Below are positions 23,680 through 33,481 of a stretch of DNA of 64,000 bases, piece by piece. The first letter of the stretch is position 1. Each line of letters begins with the position of its first letter. A model generated the notes under the pieces. It made no database searches and had not been told where the DNA came from. It saw only the letters and a program-made list of their open reading frames with translations. The DNA comes from Amycolatopsis sp. CA-230715 (lineage in GTDB: Bacteria > Actinomycetota > Actinomycetes > Mycobacteriales > Pseudonocardiaceae), in the NCBI RefSeq assembly GCF_018736145.1, contig NZ_CP059997.1, positions 8,617,501 through 8,681,500 on the forward strand. The letters are read 5' to 3'. Position numbers and translations under genes: made by a program.

Positions 23680-24999
23680 TCAGAAGTGCTGGATCGACCA
23701 CGATCCGTCGAGTGGGATCCCGGCGGCCGCGGCGATCCGCGCCCGCGAGCGCAACGCACGTTCCCGCAACGCGTCGAGATCGACGCCGATCAGTTCGCCG
23801 CCCCGTTTCACGATCTTGCCTGCGACGAGCACGGTGTCCACCAGCCCGGGATGCGCGGCGGACACGATCGCGCCGATCGGGTGGTTGGCCGGGAACAGGG
23901 TCAGGTCGTCGGTGCGCAGCAGCACCAGATCGGCCTGCTTGCCGGGGGTGATGCTGCCGACGCGATCGCCGAGCCCTACCGCGCGGGCGCCGTCGAGGGT
24001 CGCGAACTCCAGTACGTCGCGGGCGGTCAGCGACGGCGGCACGCCTTGTGCGGTGTCGAGGCCGCGCTGCACGCTCAGCGCGGTGCGCATGGTTGAGAAC
24101 ATGTCGCCACCGGCGGAGGGGCAGTCGTCGATGGACAGCGTCGGCCGGATGCCCGCGGCGAGCATGCGCCCGGTCTCCGGCCAGCCGAAGCCCATCTTCA
24201 GCTCGACGTCCGGGCTGATCGACACCGAGCAGCCCGCGTCCGCCATCATCGCGAGCTCGTCGTCGGCGAGACCGTTGCCGTGCACGAAAGTCGTGCGGTC
24301 GTCGAGTAGCCCGCGTCCGGCCATCGCGGCGACCGGCCGGTCCGCTTCGCCGGCGAGCACGTGGACGTGCACGCTCACCCGGAGTCCGAGTTCCCTGGCC
24401 GTGGTGACATCGGCGGCGGTGGTGTCGAGGTCCGTCAGCAGGGGGCCGCGCACCCCCGCCGCCATCGTGACCAGGCCGTCGTCGCCGGGTACCCGATCGC
24501 GCATCCTGGCGAGTTCGGCGGCGGCCGGATCGGGCGTGCCGATTCCGGCGCCGTAGCAGAAGACGCTCCGCCCCGGCGCGTCGAGGAGGGCGTCGAGTGC
24601 CGCGTCGCCATGCTCGGGAGTGTCGGTGCAGTGGCACCAGTCCAGCAGCGTGGTGATGCCCGACTGCAGCGCTTCGACCCGGCCGAGCAGCGTTCCGATG
24701 TACACGTCCTCCGGCCGGCAGTGCGGGCGCACCGTGCCATGCATGGCGGACCGGTATTCGGGGAACGTCCAGTCGGCGCCGATTCCCCGGAACACCGCCT
24801 GCCAGGTGTGCCGGTGGGTGTCGACGAAACCGGGCAGCACCAGCATTCCCGTCGCGTCGAGCACCTCCGCGCCGGGCGCGTCGATCCGTTCGGAGACTTC
24901 GCTGATCCGGCCGTCCTCGACGAGCACGTCGCCGCGAGGCAGGTCGCTGGTCGCCTGGTCGATGCCGAGTACCGTGCCGCCGCGCACCAAAATTCCCAT
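23680..24999 (-). CDS. TRZ/ATZ-type amidohydrolase
   Basis: A 439-residue metal-dependent hydrolase of the amidohydrolase superfamily. Metal ligands can be read as HxH in VDTHRHTW, His in VHVH and TFVHGNG, and Asp in LSIDDCPSAG. A C-terminal GSITPGKQADLVLL strand closes the small beta-sandwich. The group includes guanine, 8-oxoguanine and cytosine deaminases and chlorotriazine hydrolases, so a deaminated heterocycle is the likely substrate. ATG at 24999 with GGGAGGA upstream. It diverges from a MarR gene, and two MarR-type palindromes lie between them. Confidence 0.85.
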   Translation of the reverse strand: MGILVRGGTVLGIDQATSDLPRGDVLVEDGRISEVSERIDAPGAEVLDATGMLVLPGFVDTHRHTWQAVFRGIGADWTFPEYRSAMHGTVRPHCRPEDVYIGTLLGRVEALQSGITTLLDWCHCTDTPEHGDAALDALLDAPGRSVFCYGAGIGTPDPAAAELARMRDRVPGDDGLVTMAAGVRGPLLTDLDTTAADVTTARELGLRVSVHVHVLAGEADRPVAAMAGRGLLDDRTTFVHGNGLADDELAMMADAGCSVSISPDVELKMGFGWPETGRMLAAGIRPTLSIDDCPSAGGDMFSTMRTALSVQRGLDTAQGVPPSLTARDVLEFATLDGARAVGLGDRVGSITPGKQADLVLLRTDDLTLFPANHPIGAIVSAAHPGLVDTVLVAGKIVKRGGELIGVDLDALRERALRSRARIAAAAGIPLDGSWSIQHF

Positions 25000-25028
25000 G
25001 GTTCGGCAAATCCTCCCGTAGCACTGAG

Positions 25029-25074
25029 AGTTGACGCGTCAACTCTAGGAGAATCGGAGTTGATGCGTCAACTA
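25029..25074. promoter_or_regulatory. Two MarR-type operators in a divergent promoter
   Basis: GAGTTGACGCGTCAACTC (25029-25046) is a perfect 18-base palindrome. GAGTTGATGCGTCAACTA (25057-25074) is a near copy, 28 bases away centre to centre. On the minus strand TTGACG-N18-TAGAGT spans both boxes and fits a promoter for the amidohydrolase. Binding would repress both genes. Confidence 0.8.
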
Positions 25075-25097
25075 TTTTCGGCCGGTACGATCCCGCC

Positions 25098-25553
25098 ATG
25101 GCGGAGACCAGTGCGGTGACACCGGAGGAATGGGACCTCTGGGAAACCTGGATGCGCGCGCAGCGCCTGCTCGTCCAGGAGGTCGATCGCTGCCTGCAGC
25201 GCGACTTCGGCATCTCGAAAGCCGAGTTCACCGTGCTCGTGACGCTGCGGAAGGCGCCGGGCCACGAGATGCGCGTCGGTGACCTCGCCGAGTCTCTCGC
25301 CTGGGAGAAGAGCCGCGTCGCGCATCAGCTGACCCGCATGGAGAAGCGCGGATTCGTGCGGCGGATCGAGAGCGGGGCCAGCGGCCGCCGGACCGGGATC
25401 GGGCTGACCCCGAAGGGGCTGCGCGCGGTGAAGGACGCCGTCCACGGGCACGCCGACAACATCCGCCGCTTCTTCTTCGATCCGCTGACACCCGACCAGG
25501 CCGCGGCCATCCGCGCGTGGAGCGAAGAGGTCATCGACCGCGTCGAGCGGTGA
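25098..25553 (+). CDS. MarR-family regulator
   Basis: A 151-residue winged-helix protein. The recognition part is MRVGDLAESLAWEKSRVAHQLTRME, followed by the wing GFVRRIESGASGRRTGIGLT. ATG at 25098. It is divergent from the amidohydrolase gene and very probably represses both by binding the twin palindromes at 25029-25074, with release by an unknown ligand, perhaps the amidohydrolase substrate. Confidence 0.9.
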   Translation: MAETSAVTPEEWDLWETWMRAQRLLVQEVDRCLQRDFGISKAEFTVLVTLRKAPGHEMRVGDLAESLAWEKSRVAHQLTRMEKRGFVRRIESGASGRRTGIGLTPKGLRAVKDAVHGHADNIRRFFFDPLTPDQAAAIRAWSEEVIDRVER

Positions 25554-25578
25554 CCTCGCGGTCCTTTGTGGACGCTGC

Positions 25579-27213
<1,635 letters not shown>

Positions 27214-27227
27214 GTGAGCGCCCCGTG

Positions 27228-28868
27228 TCAGCGGGCGGAGACGGGTGCGGCCGTCTCCAGCAGCTTGCCGTCTTCGAGGCGGAGCCAGCGGTCGATCCTG
27301 ATTTCGGAGAGGAAGCGTTCGTCGTGGCTGACGACGACGAACGCGCCCTGGAACGCGTTGAGCGCGCTCTCCAGTTGCGCCGCGCTGATCAGGTCGAGGT
27401 TGTTCGTGGGTTCGTCCAGTAGCAGTAGCTGCGGGGCGGGCTCGGCGAACAGGACGCACGCCAGTGTGGCGCGCAGCCGCTCGCCGCCGGAGAGGACGCG
27501 GACCGGGAGATGCACGCGCGAGCCGCGGAACAGGAAGCGCGCCAACAGGTTCATCCGCTGTTCCGGCGGCATCGCGGGCGCGGACGCGGCCAGGTTCTCC
27601 GCGACGCCGCGGTCGCCGTCGAGCAGGTCGAGCCGCTGGGACAGGTAGGCGATCCGCCCGTCGGCCCTGCTGACCTCGCCGCCGTCCGGAGCCAGCTCGC
27701 CGTGGACGATCCGCAGCAGGGTGGACTTCCCGCCGCCGTTGGGGCCGGTCAGCGCGATCCGTTCGGGACCGCGAATGGCGAGGCTTGCGCCTTCGCCCGC
27801 GAACAGCGCGCGTTCGCCGTAGTTCAGCCGCATGCGCTCGCCGAGGAAGAGCGTCCGCCCGGCGGGCACGGCGGTGCGGGGGAGGTCGAGCGCGATCTTC
27901 TGTTCGCTGCGCAGTGACCGCTCCGCCTGGTCGAGCTTGGTCTTCGCCGCGCTGACCCGGGCCGCGTGCGTGCCGTCGGCCTTGGCGGCGGATTCCTGCG
28001 CGTTGCGCTTCATCGTCCCGGCGAAGATCTTCGGCAAGCCCGCGCTCCCGAGGTTGCGCGAAGCGTTGCTCGCCCGGCGCGCCGCGCGCTCGCGGGCTTG
28101 CTGCATCTCGCGCTTCTCGCGCTTGACCTCCTGTTCGGCGTTGCGGATGTTCTTCTCCGCCACCTCGCGCGCCGCTTGCACGGCTTGCTCGTACTCAGTG
28201 AAGTTCCCGCCGTAGAACCGGACTTCGCCGCTTTCGAGCTCGGCGATCCGGTCCATCCGGTCGAGCAGCGCGCGGTCGTGGCTCACCACGAGCAGGCAGC
28301 CGTGCCACTCGTCGAGCACGGCGTAGAGCTTGCGTCGCGCGTCGAGGTCGAGGTTGTTCGTCGGCTCGTCCAGCAGCAGCACGTCGGGCCGTTTGAGCAG
28401 CTGGGCCGCGAGGCCGAGCGAGACGATCTGGCCGCCGCTGAGCGTGTGCAGCCTGCGGTCGAGCTCGATTTCGCCCAGCCCGAGCCGGTCCAGCTGGGCG
28501 CGGGTGCGTTCTTCGACGTCCCAGTCGGTGCCGATGGTCGTGAAGTGCTCTTCGTCGGTGTCACCGGATTCCACCGCCGTCAGCGCGCGCAGGATCGCGT
28601 CTACGCCGAGCACCTCGGCCACCGTCAGGTCGCCGGTGAGCGGCAGGTCCTGGGGGAGGTAACCGAGCACGCCGTCCACGGTCACGCTGCCGGACGCGGG
28701 CCGCAGCTCTCCGGCGAGGAGCTTGAGCAGGGTCGTCTTCCCCTCGCCGTTCGGGGCGACGAGACCGGTGCGGCCGCCGGGGACGCTGAAGGACAGCCGG
28801 TCGAAGACGGGGGTGTCGTCGGGCCAGGAAAAGGACAGGCCGGAAACGACGACGCAGGTGTCGGACAT
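27228..28868 (-). CDS. ABC-F family ATPase
   Basis: A 546-residue protein with two ABC domains: Walker A GEGKTTLL and GPNGGGKST, signatures LSGGQ and LSGGERLR, DEPTNNLDL in both. A long charged linker (EKNIRNAEQEVKREKREMQQ and on) replaces the membrane domain. No export function is expected; ABC-F proteins act on the ribosomal E site. ATG at 28868 with GAGGTC upstream; the frame is open further to 28994 but overlaps the leader hairpin. It is the first gene of a two-gene ABC-F operon, and a short leader peptide lies 122 bases upstream. Whether it confers resistance or is a housekeeping factor cannot be told. Confidence 0.85.
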   Translation of the reverse strand: MSDTCVVVSGLSFSWPDDTPVFDRLSFSVPGGRTGLVAPNGEGKTTLLKLLAGELRPASGSVTVDGVLGYLPQDLPLTGDLTVAEVLGVDAILRALTAVESGDTDEEHFTTIGTDWDVEERTRAQLDRLGLGEIELDRRLHTLSGGQIVSLGLAAQLLKRPDVLLLDEPTNNLDLDARRKLYAVLDEWHGCLLVVSHDRALLDRMDRIAELESGEVRFYGGNFTEYEQAVQAAREVAEKNIRNAEQEVKREKREMQQARERAARRASNASRNLGSAGLPKIFAGTMKRNAQESAAKADGTHAARVSAAKTKLDQAERSLRSEQKIALDLPRTAVPAGRTLFLGERMRLNYGERALFAGEGASLAIRGPERIALTGPNGGGKSTLLRIVHGELAPDGGEVSRADGRIAYLSQRLDLLDGDRGVAENLAASAPAMPPEQRMNLLARFLFRGSRVHLPVRVLSGGERLRATLACVLFAEPAPQLLLLDEPTNNLDLISAAQLESALNAFQGAFVVVSHDERFLSEIRIDRWLRLEDGKLLETAAPVSAR

Positions 28869-28979
28869 GACAGAAGACCTCGGATGTGGTGCGAGCAGGG
28901 CGGTGCCCTGGAGCGGAAGAGCGGACGACAACGCGGCCAGCACGGCCGACACCGCGTACGGGTGTGCCGGTGGCCTGCT

Positions 28980-29002
28980 ATCTCCGGGGCTCACCCGGAG
29001 AT
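28980..29002 (-). promoter_or_regulatory. Leader hairpin of the ABC-F operon
   Basis: ATCTCCGGG pairs perfectly with CCCGGAGAT around a 5-base loop. On the minus strand the left arm is also the last three codons of the leader peptide and its stop sits in the loop. A ribosome stalled on the leader would keep this hairpin open. A second, bulged stem (about 28938-28978) follows and could be the terminator or its alternative. Confidence 0.6.
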
Positions 29003-29020
29003 GTCGTCTTCACCTGCCAC
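28991..29020 (-). CDS. Nine-residue leader peptide upstream of ABC-F genes
   Basis: On the minus strand AAGGAG is followed after 7 bases by GTG, then GCA GGT GAA GAC GAC ATC TCC GGG TGA, encoding MAGEDDISG. The strong ribosome binding site and the stop inside a perfect hairpin are the signs of ribosome-mediated attenuation, as described for several ABC-F and methyltransferase resistance genes. It is too short for ordinary gene calling. Expression is not shown. Confidence 0.6.
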   Translation of the reverse strand: MAGEDDISG

Positions 29021-29293
29021 GTCGAGTCTCCTTCGAACGGCTCTTCCTCTCGACGATAGCAGTCCGTCACCGCTTCGCCGGGCAGGGTGTTCCGGCGAGC
29101 GCACGACGGTGTGTTCGGCGCGGTTCGGTTCTACTCGTTGCTCCGGATGGACTAACGTCTGCGTCCTGGGCTCGTTGTCCACATCGGACGGAATCGGTCC
29201 GCGCCGCAACCGGCGGGCCGCGGGCTCGTTGGTCAACGATGGCGGTTCGGGGCAGTGGCCGCGGCGAACGGTGCGGTGGGAGAGAGGGGTCGC

Positions 29294-31606
29294 ATGGCGG
29301 GCAGGAGCGCGGCGCTCGCGGTGCGGTCGGAAGAGCCGGTCGAGTCGACCACCTACGTCGGCCGGAGCGCGGAGACCGAAGAGGCCCGCCGCCTGCTGGG
29401 AATCGCTTCGGTGGTCACGTTGACCGGGCCCGGCGGGGTCGGCAAGACCAGGCTGGCTTGGCGGGTGGCCGCCGCCTGCCAGGCCGCGTTCTCCGGTGAG
29501 GTCGCCTTCGTGTCCCTCGCCGAGCTGCGCGAGCCCGCACTCCTGGTACCGACGGTGGCCAATGTGCTCGGTTTCGGCGACCGGTCGGCGAAACCCGCCG
29601 TCGAGGTGGTCGTGGAGGCGCTGCGGGCGCGCAAGCTGTTGCTGGTGCTGGACAATTGCGAACACCTGGTGGAGGACTGCGCGTGGTTCGCCGACACGAT
29701 CGCGCGGACCTGCCAGGAGGTGCGGGTGCTGGCGACCAGCAGGCAGTCGCTCGGGGTGGCGGGTGAGCGGATCCTGCCGGTGCCCCCGCTTGCGGTACCG
29801 GACGAGGGCGATTCCCTGGAGCGCGCCCAGGACTGCGAGGCCGTGCGGTTGTTCGTGGACAGGGCGAGCGCGGTCGTGCCGTCCTTCCGGCTGACCGAGG
29901 GCGACGCCGAACACCTCATCCGGTTGTGCCGCAGGCTCGACGGGCTGCCGCTGGCGATCGAACTCGCCGCGGTGCGTTCGCGGGCGCTGTCCCCGCGTCA
30001 GCTTGCCGACCGCCTCGATCGCCGCTTCACGGTCCTTTCCGGCGGCAGGCGCGGTACGCCGGGCAGGCACGAGACGATGCGCGCGCTGATCGACTGGAGC
30101 CACGACCTGTGCACCGAGCCCGAACGCCTGCTGTGGGCGCGCGCGTCGGTGTTCTCGGGCAGTTTCGACCTGGACGCCGCCGAGCACGTGTGCGCGGGCG
30201 GGGACCTGCCGGCCGACGACGTGCTGGAAGTGGTGGACGGGCTGCTGGACAAGTCGATCCTGCAGCGTGAGGAGCACGCGGGCAGCGTGCGCTACCGGAT
30301 GCTGGAATCGGTGCGCGAGTACGGCGCCGACCGCCTTCGCGGCTCCGGTGAGCTGGCGGCCGTGCGGTCGCGGCACCGGGACTTCTTCGCCGAGCTGACC
30401 GGCCGGTACGCCGCCGAGTGGCTGAAGACCGACCAGCTCGCCTGGATCGGGCGCCTTCGCCACGAACACGCGAATCTCCGCGCCGCGCTGGACTTCTGCG
30501 CGGAGGACCCCGAGGACGCCGTCGTCGGTCTGCGCATGCTCCGCGACGTCAAGGAGTTCTGGATCGTGCGCGGCCTGAACACCGAGGGCCGGATGTGGCT
30601 GCGGAAGCTCGACGAGGCCGCGCCGGACGGGGTGCCCGAGCGCGCACATGTGTGGTGGTTGTTCGCGTTCCTGGCCGTGGTGCAAGGAGATCTCGGCGCA
30701 TATCGGTCCGCAGTGGACAGTGCGACCGCGGAAGCGGAGGCGGCGGGTGACGAGCACGCGCTCGCCTACGTGCACCACGTGCGAGCCTACGCGGCGTTGA
30801 TCGGGAACGAAATGCCCGAGGCGGTGCGGTTGTTCGGCAAGGCGATCGAGATGTTCCGCGCGCACGGCGACGAGGGCGCGCGGCTGTGGTCCAGCTACAA
30901 CTACGGTCTCGCCGTCGCGCTGGCGGGCGAAATGGACCGCGGTCGTGCGGTGCTCGACGAGTGCATCGAAACCTGCGTGCGGCGGGGCGAGGTTTTCTGG
31001 CGCGGCTGGGGGTTGTGGTCGCGCGCCGCCGCCGAGTACCTCCAAGGCGATCTCGGGGTGGCCCGTGCATGCTGCGAGGAAGTGCTCCGGCTGCACAGCC
31101 AGGTCGACGACCGCGTGGTCATCGGGTTCACCCTCACCGTGCTGGCCGGGTGCGAAGCGCGCACCGGCCAGCCGAACCGGGCCGCGCTCCTGCAGGGGGC
31201 GGCGATGAGCGTCTGGCAGACGCTGGGCGCGTGGCCGACCCGCTACCAGGCCTTCGTCGAACCGCTGCAAGCCGACACCGACGCGGTCACCGGTGAGCTC
31301 GGCTGGGACGTCGCCGCGAAGGAGTTCGCCGCCGGGGCCGCGATGCCGATCGACACCGCCATCGCCTACGCGCTCGACGAGCCGGACGACATCGCGTCGG
31401 CGCCGTTGCCCGACGTGCTCACCAGGCGGCAGAAGGAGATCGCGAAACTGGTCGCCGAAGGGCTCACGAACCAGGAGATCGCCGATCGGCTGGTGATCGC
31501 CCGCCGCACCGTGGAGAGCCACATCGACCACATCCTCACCAGGCTCGACTGCGCCAACCGCGCGCAGATCGCGGCCTGGGTGGCGCGAACCTACGCCGGG
31601 GGATAG
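29294..31606 (+). CDS. Large ATP-binding LuxR-family regulator
   Basis: A 770-residue protein. The N-terminal NB-ARC/AAA-like ATPase has a P-loop (TGPGGVGKTRL near residue 45) and Walker B LLLVLDNCEHL. A tetratricopeptide-like middle follows, and the C-terminal LuxR helix-turn-helix is LTRRQKEIAKLVAEGLTNQE with IADRLVIARRTVESH. It resembles actinomycete regulators that activate secondary metabolism or stress genes. ATG at 29294 behind GAGAGGGG; GTG at 29255 is less likely. It is divergent from the ABC-F operon and overlaps the LysR gene tail to tail by 16 bases. Confidence 0.88.
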   Translation: MAGRSAALAVRSEEPVESTTYVGRSAETEEARRLLGIASVVTLTGPGGVGKTRLAWRVAAACQAAFSGEVAFVSLAELREPALLVPTVANVLGFGDRSAKPAVEVVVEALRARKLLLVLDNCEHLVEDCAWFADTIARTCQEVRVLATSRQSLGVAGERILPVPPLAVPDEGDSLERAQDCEAVRLFVDRASAVVPSFRLTEGDAEHLIRLCRRLDGLPLAIELAAVRSRALSPRQLADRLDRRFTVLSGGRRGTPGRHETMRALIDWSHDLCTEPERLLWARASVFSGSFDLDAAEHVCAGGDLPADDVLEVVDGLLDKSILQREEHAGSVRYRMLESVREYGADRLRGSGELAAVRSRHRDFFAELTGRYAAEWLKTDQLAWIGRLRHEHANLRAALDFCAEDPEDAVVGLRMLRDVKEFWIVRGLNTEGRMWLRKLDEAAPDGVPERAHVWWLFAFLAVVQGDLGAYRSAVDSATAEAEAAGDEHALAYVHHVRAYAALIGNEMPEAVRLFGKAIEMFRAHGDEGARLWSSYNYGLAVALAGEMDRGRAVLDECIETCVRRGEVFWRGWGLWSRAAAEYLQGDLGVARACCEEVLRLHSQVDDRVVIGFTLTVLAGCEARTGQPNRAALLQGAAMSVWQTLGAWPTRYQAFVEPLQADTDAVTGELGWDVAAKEFAAGAAMPIDTAIAYALDEPDDIASAPLPDVLTRRQKEIAKLVAEGLTNQEIADRLVIARRTVESHIDHILTRLDCANRAQIAAWVARTYAGG

Positions 31607-32460
31607 CTCGCCGCGGCGAGGCTGACGAACGAGCGGACGAGCGGATCGCCGCCGGTCTCGTTCCAGGCGACGACGAGGTCGGTCGGGGGCAGATCGGTCA
31701 CCGGGACCGCGACGAGGTCCGGCGGCAGCGCGTGGGCGAGCGGGGCCAGCCCGACCGTGCCGTTCCAGAGCACGGCCTGCAGGCATTCCTGGACCGTGCG
31801 GACCACCGGGCCGTCGTGGGATTCCCCGCCGGGCGCGGAGCCGTTCCAGTAGGCGCGCCAGCGCGGATCGGTGCCCTCCGGCAGGCGGAACCACGGGCGG
31901 TCGTCGAGATCGCGCACGCTGAGGGTGTCGCGGTTCGCGAGCGGATCGTCCGCGCGCAGGATCGCGCCGACGGGATCGGAGCGCAGCACGTGGGTCCCGA
32001 TCCCGGTGTCGTCGAAGGGCGTGCGCGTGAGCGCGACGTCGACGAGCTCGGCGCGCAGACCCGTTGTCGGATCGGTGAAATCGGCTTCGCGGACGCGGAT
32101 GTGGATTCCGGGGTGACGGCGGCGGAACGCGGTGACGACCCGGGCGCCGGCCTGTTCGGCGCTGTCCGCGAGCGTGCCCACGGTGAGGGTCGTGCTCCCC
32201 GCCGCGGCAGCCACCTTCTCGCGCGCTACTTCGGCCTGCGCGAGCAGCGCGCGTGCCTCGTCGTGGAGCGCCGCACCGGCGGCGGTGAGGCTGACCCCGG
32301 TCGCGGAGCGGTGCAGCAGCGCGGTGCCGAGTTCGGTCTCCAGCTGTTTGATGGCGCGGCTCAGCGGCGGCTGGGTCATGTGCAGCCGGGTGGCGGCGCG
32401 CCCGAAGTGGCGTTCCTCGGCGACGGCCACGAAATAACGCAGCAGGCGTAGGTCCATCAC
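31591..32460 (-). CDS. LysR-family regulator
   Basis: A 289-residue protein with the LysR N-terminal DNA-binding domain (RYFVAVAEERHFGRAATRLH, then MTQPPLSRAIKQLE) and a periplasmic-binding-like effector domain. It starts with ATG at 32460, 126 bases from the divergent metallo-hydrolase gene, the classic arrangement for a LysR protein regulating its neighbour. The effector is unknown. Confidence 0.9.
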   Translation of the reverse strand: MMDLRLLRYFVAVAEERHFGRAATRLHMTQPPLSRAIKQLETELGTALLHRSATGVSLTAAGAALHDEARALLAQAEVAREKVAAAAGSTTLTVGTLADSAEQAGARVVTAFRRRHPGIHIRVREADFTDPTTGLRAELVDVALTRTPFDDTGIGTHVLRSDPVGAILRADDPLANRDTLSVRDLDDRPWFRLPEGTDPRWRAYWNGSAPGGESHDGPVVRTVQECLQAVLWNGTVGLAPLAHALPPDLVAVPVTDLPPTDLVVAWNETGGDPLVRSFVSLAAASYPPA

Positions 32461-32548
32461 CGGCGACGATACCCGTGCGGTATCGGGGGTCCGGAACAGG
32501 TGTTGGACGCGGCCGGATCCGGCGCGCTGGACTGGAAAGCACGGCGGT

Positions 32549-32580
32549 CCTGACCGAAAAGGACCCTGACCGAAAAGGGA
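32549..32580 (+). repeat. Tandem duplication over a ribosome binding site
   Basis: CCTGACCGAAAAGG occurs at 32549-32562 and again at 32565-32578, just before the metallo-hydrolase ATG at 32586. The second copy provides the AAGGGA Shine-Dalgarno site. A chance duplication of the leader is the simplest reading. Confidence 0.6.
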
Positions 32581-32585
32581 ATGTC

Positions 32586-33479
32586 ATGACGCAACAGGTG
32601 CTGCCCGATCCCGTCGTGCGCGTGGCCGGCGCGCGGGAGATCGCCCGCGATCTGGTGGTGATCCCGAACCGGGGCGTGGAGCTGGTGCCCAACATCGGTG
32701 TCATCGGCGGGACGCATTCGGTGCTCGTCGTCGAAACGGGGATCGGGCCGGACAACGGCCGTGCCGTGCTCGAATTCGCCGCCAAGCACGCGCGCGGCCG
32801 GAAGCTCTTCCTGACCACTACGCACTTCCACCCCGAGCACGCGTTCGGCGCGCAGGCGTTCGTGGGGGAGGCGACCTACCTGGTCAACCGCGCGCAGGCG
32901 GCGGACCTCGCCGCGAAGGGCCCCGGTTACCTCGACATGTTCCGGGGGCTCGGAGAGTCGATCGCGCGACCGCTCGAAGGCGTGGAACTGGTGACCCCGG
33001 ATCTCGTCTACGACGACGCGTACGACCTGGACCTCGGCGGCCGGGTCGTGCGGCTGCGGGCCACCGGCCGCGCGCACAGCAAGGGGGACCAGGTGGTCAC
33101 GGTGCCCGACGCGGGCGTGCTGTTCACCGGGGATCTGGTGGAGACCGGGCAGTTCGCGATCTTCCCGTGGTTCCCGCCGCACGACGCCGACGTGTCCGGG
33201 ATCCGCTGGATCGAGGTGCTGCGGCGGCTGGCCGGCGAGCACCCGGGCATCGTCGTTCCCGGGCACGGCGACACCGGTGGCCCCGAACTGCTGGCCGAGG
33301 TCCGCGCGTATCTCGAACTGCTGCGCGACGAGACCTGGGCTCGCCGGGATTCGGCCATGGGCAAGGAAGAAATCGTCGGCGAGGTCACGGCGCTGATGCT
33401 CGAACGCCACCCCGAGTGGGCGGGGCGGGAATGGATCGAACCCGGCGTCGGCTGCCTCTGCGCCGAGCACACCGGCTGA
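32586..33479 (+). CDS. Metallo-beta-lactamase-fold hydrolase
   Basis: A 297-residue protein. The metal motif is His80-Phe-His82-Pro-Glu84-His85, where Glu replaces the common Asp of HxHxDH. GRAHSKGD, LFTGDLVE and PGHGD supply further ligands. Members of this class hydrolyse esters, thioesters or lactones. ATG at 32586 with AAAGGGA upstream; the longer frame from 32475 is unsupported. It is divergent from a LysR gene that probably controls it. Confidence 0.8.
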   Translation: MTQQVLPDPVVRVAGAREIARDLVVIPNRGVELVPNIGVIGGTHSVLVVETGIGPDNGRAVLEFAAKHARGRKLFLTTTHFHPEHAFGAQAFVGEATYLVNRAQAADLAAKGPGYLDMFRGLGESIARPLEGVELVTPDLVYDDAYDLDLGGRVVRLRATGRAHSKGDQVVTVPDAGVLFTGDLVETGQFAIFPWFPPHDADVSGIRWIEVLRRLAGEHPGIVVPGHGDTGGPELLAEVRAYLELLRDETWARRDSAMGKEEIVGEVTALMLERHPEWAGREWIEPGVGCLCAEHTG

Positions 33480-33481
33480 CG

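Noticed and set aside
25060..25091. TTGATG-N20-TACGAT as a promoter for the MarR gene
   Set aside because: The 20-base spacer is too long for a standard promoter, so I did not list it.
28991..32818. A 1275-codon minus-strand frame
   Set aside because: It lies antisense to the LuxR-type regulator and also runs through the LysR gene. Only its last ten codons coincide with the proposed leader peptide.
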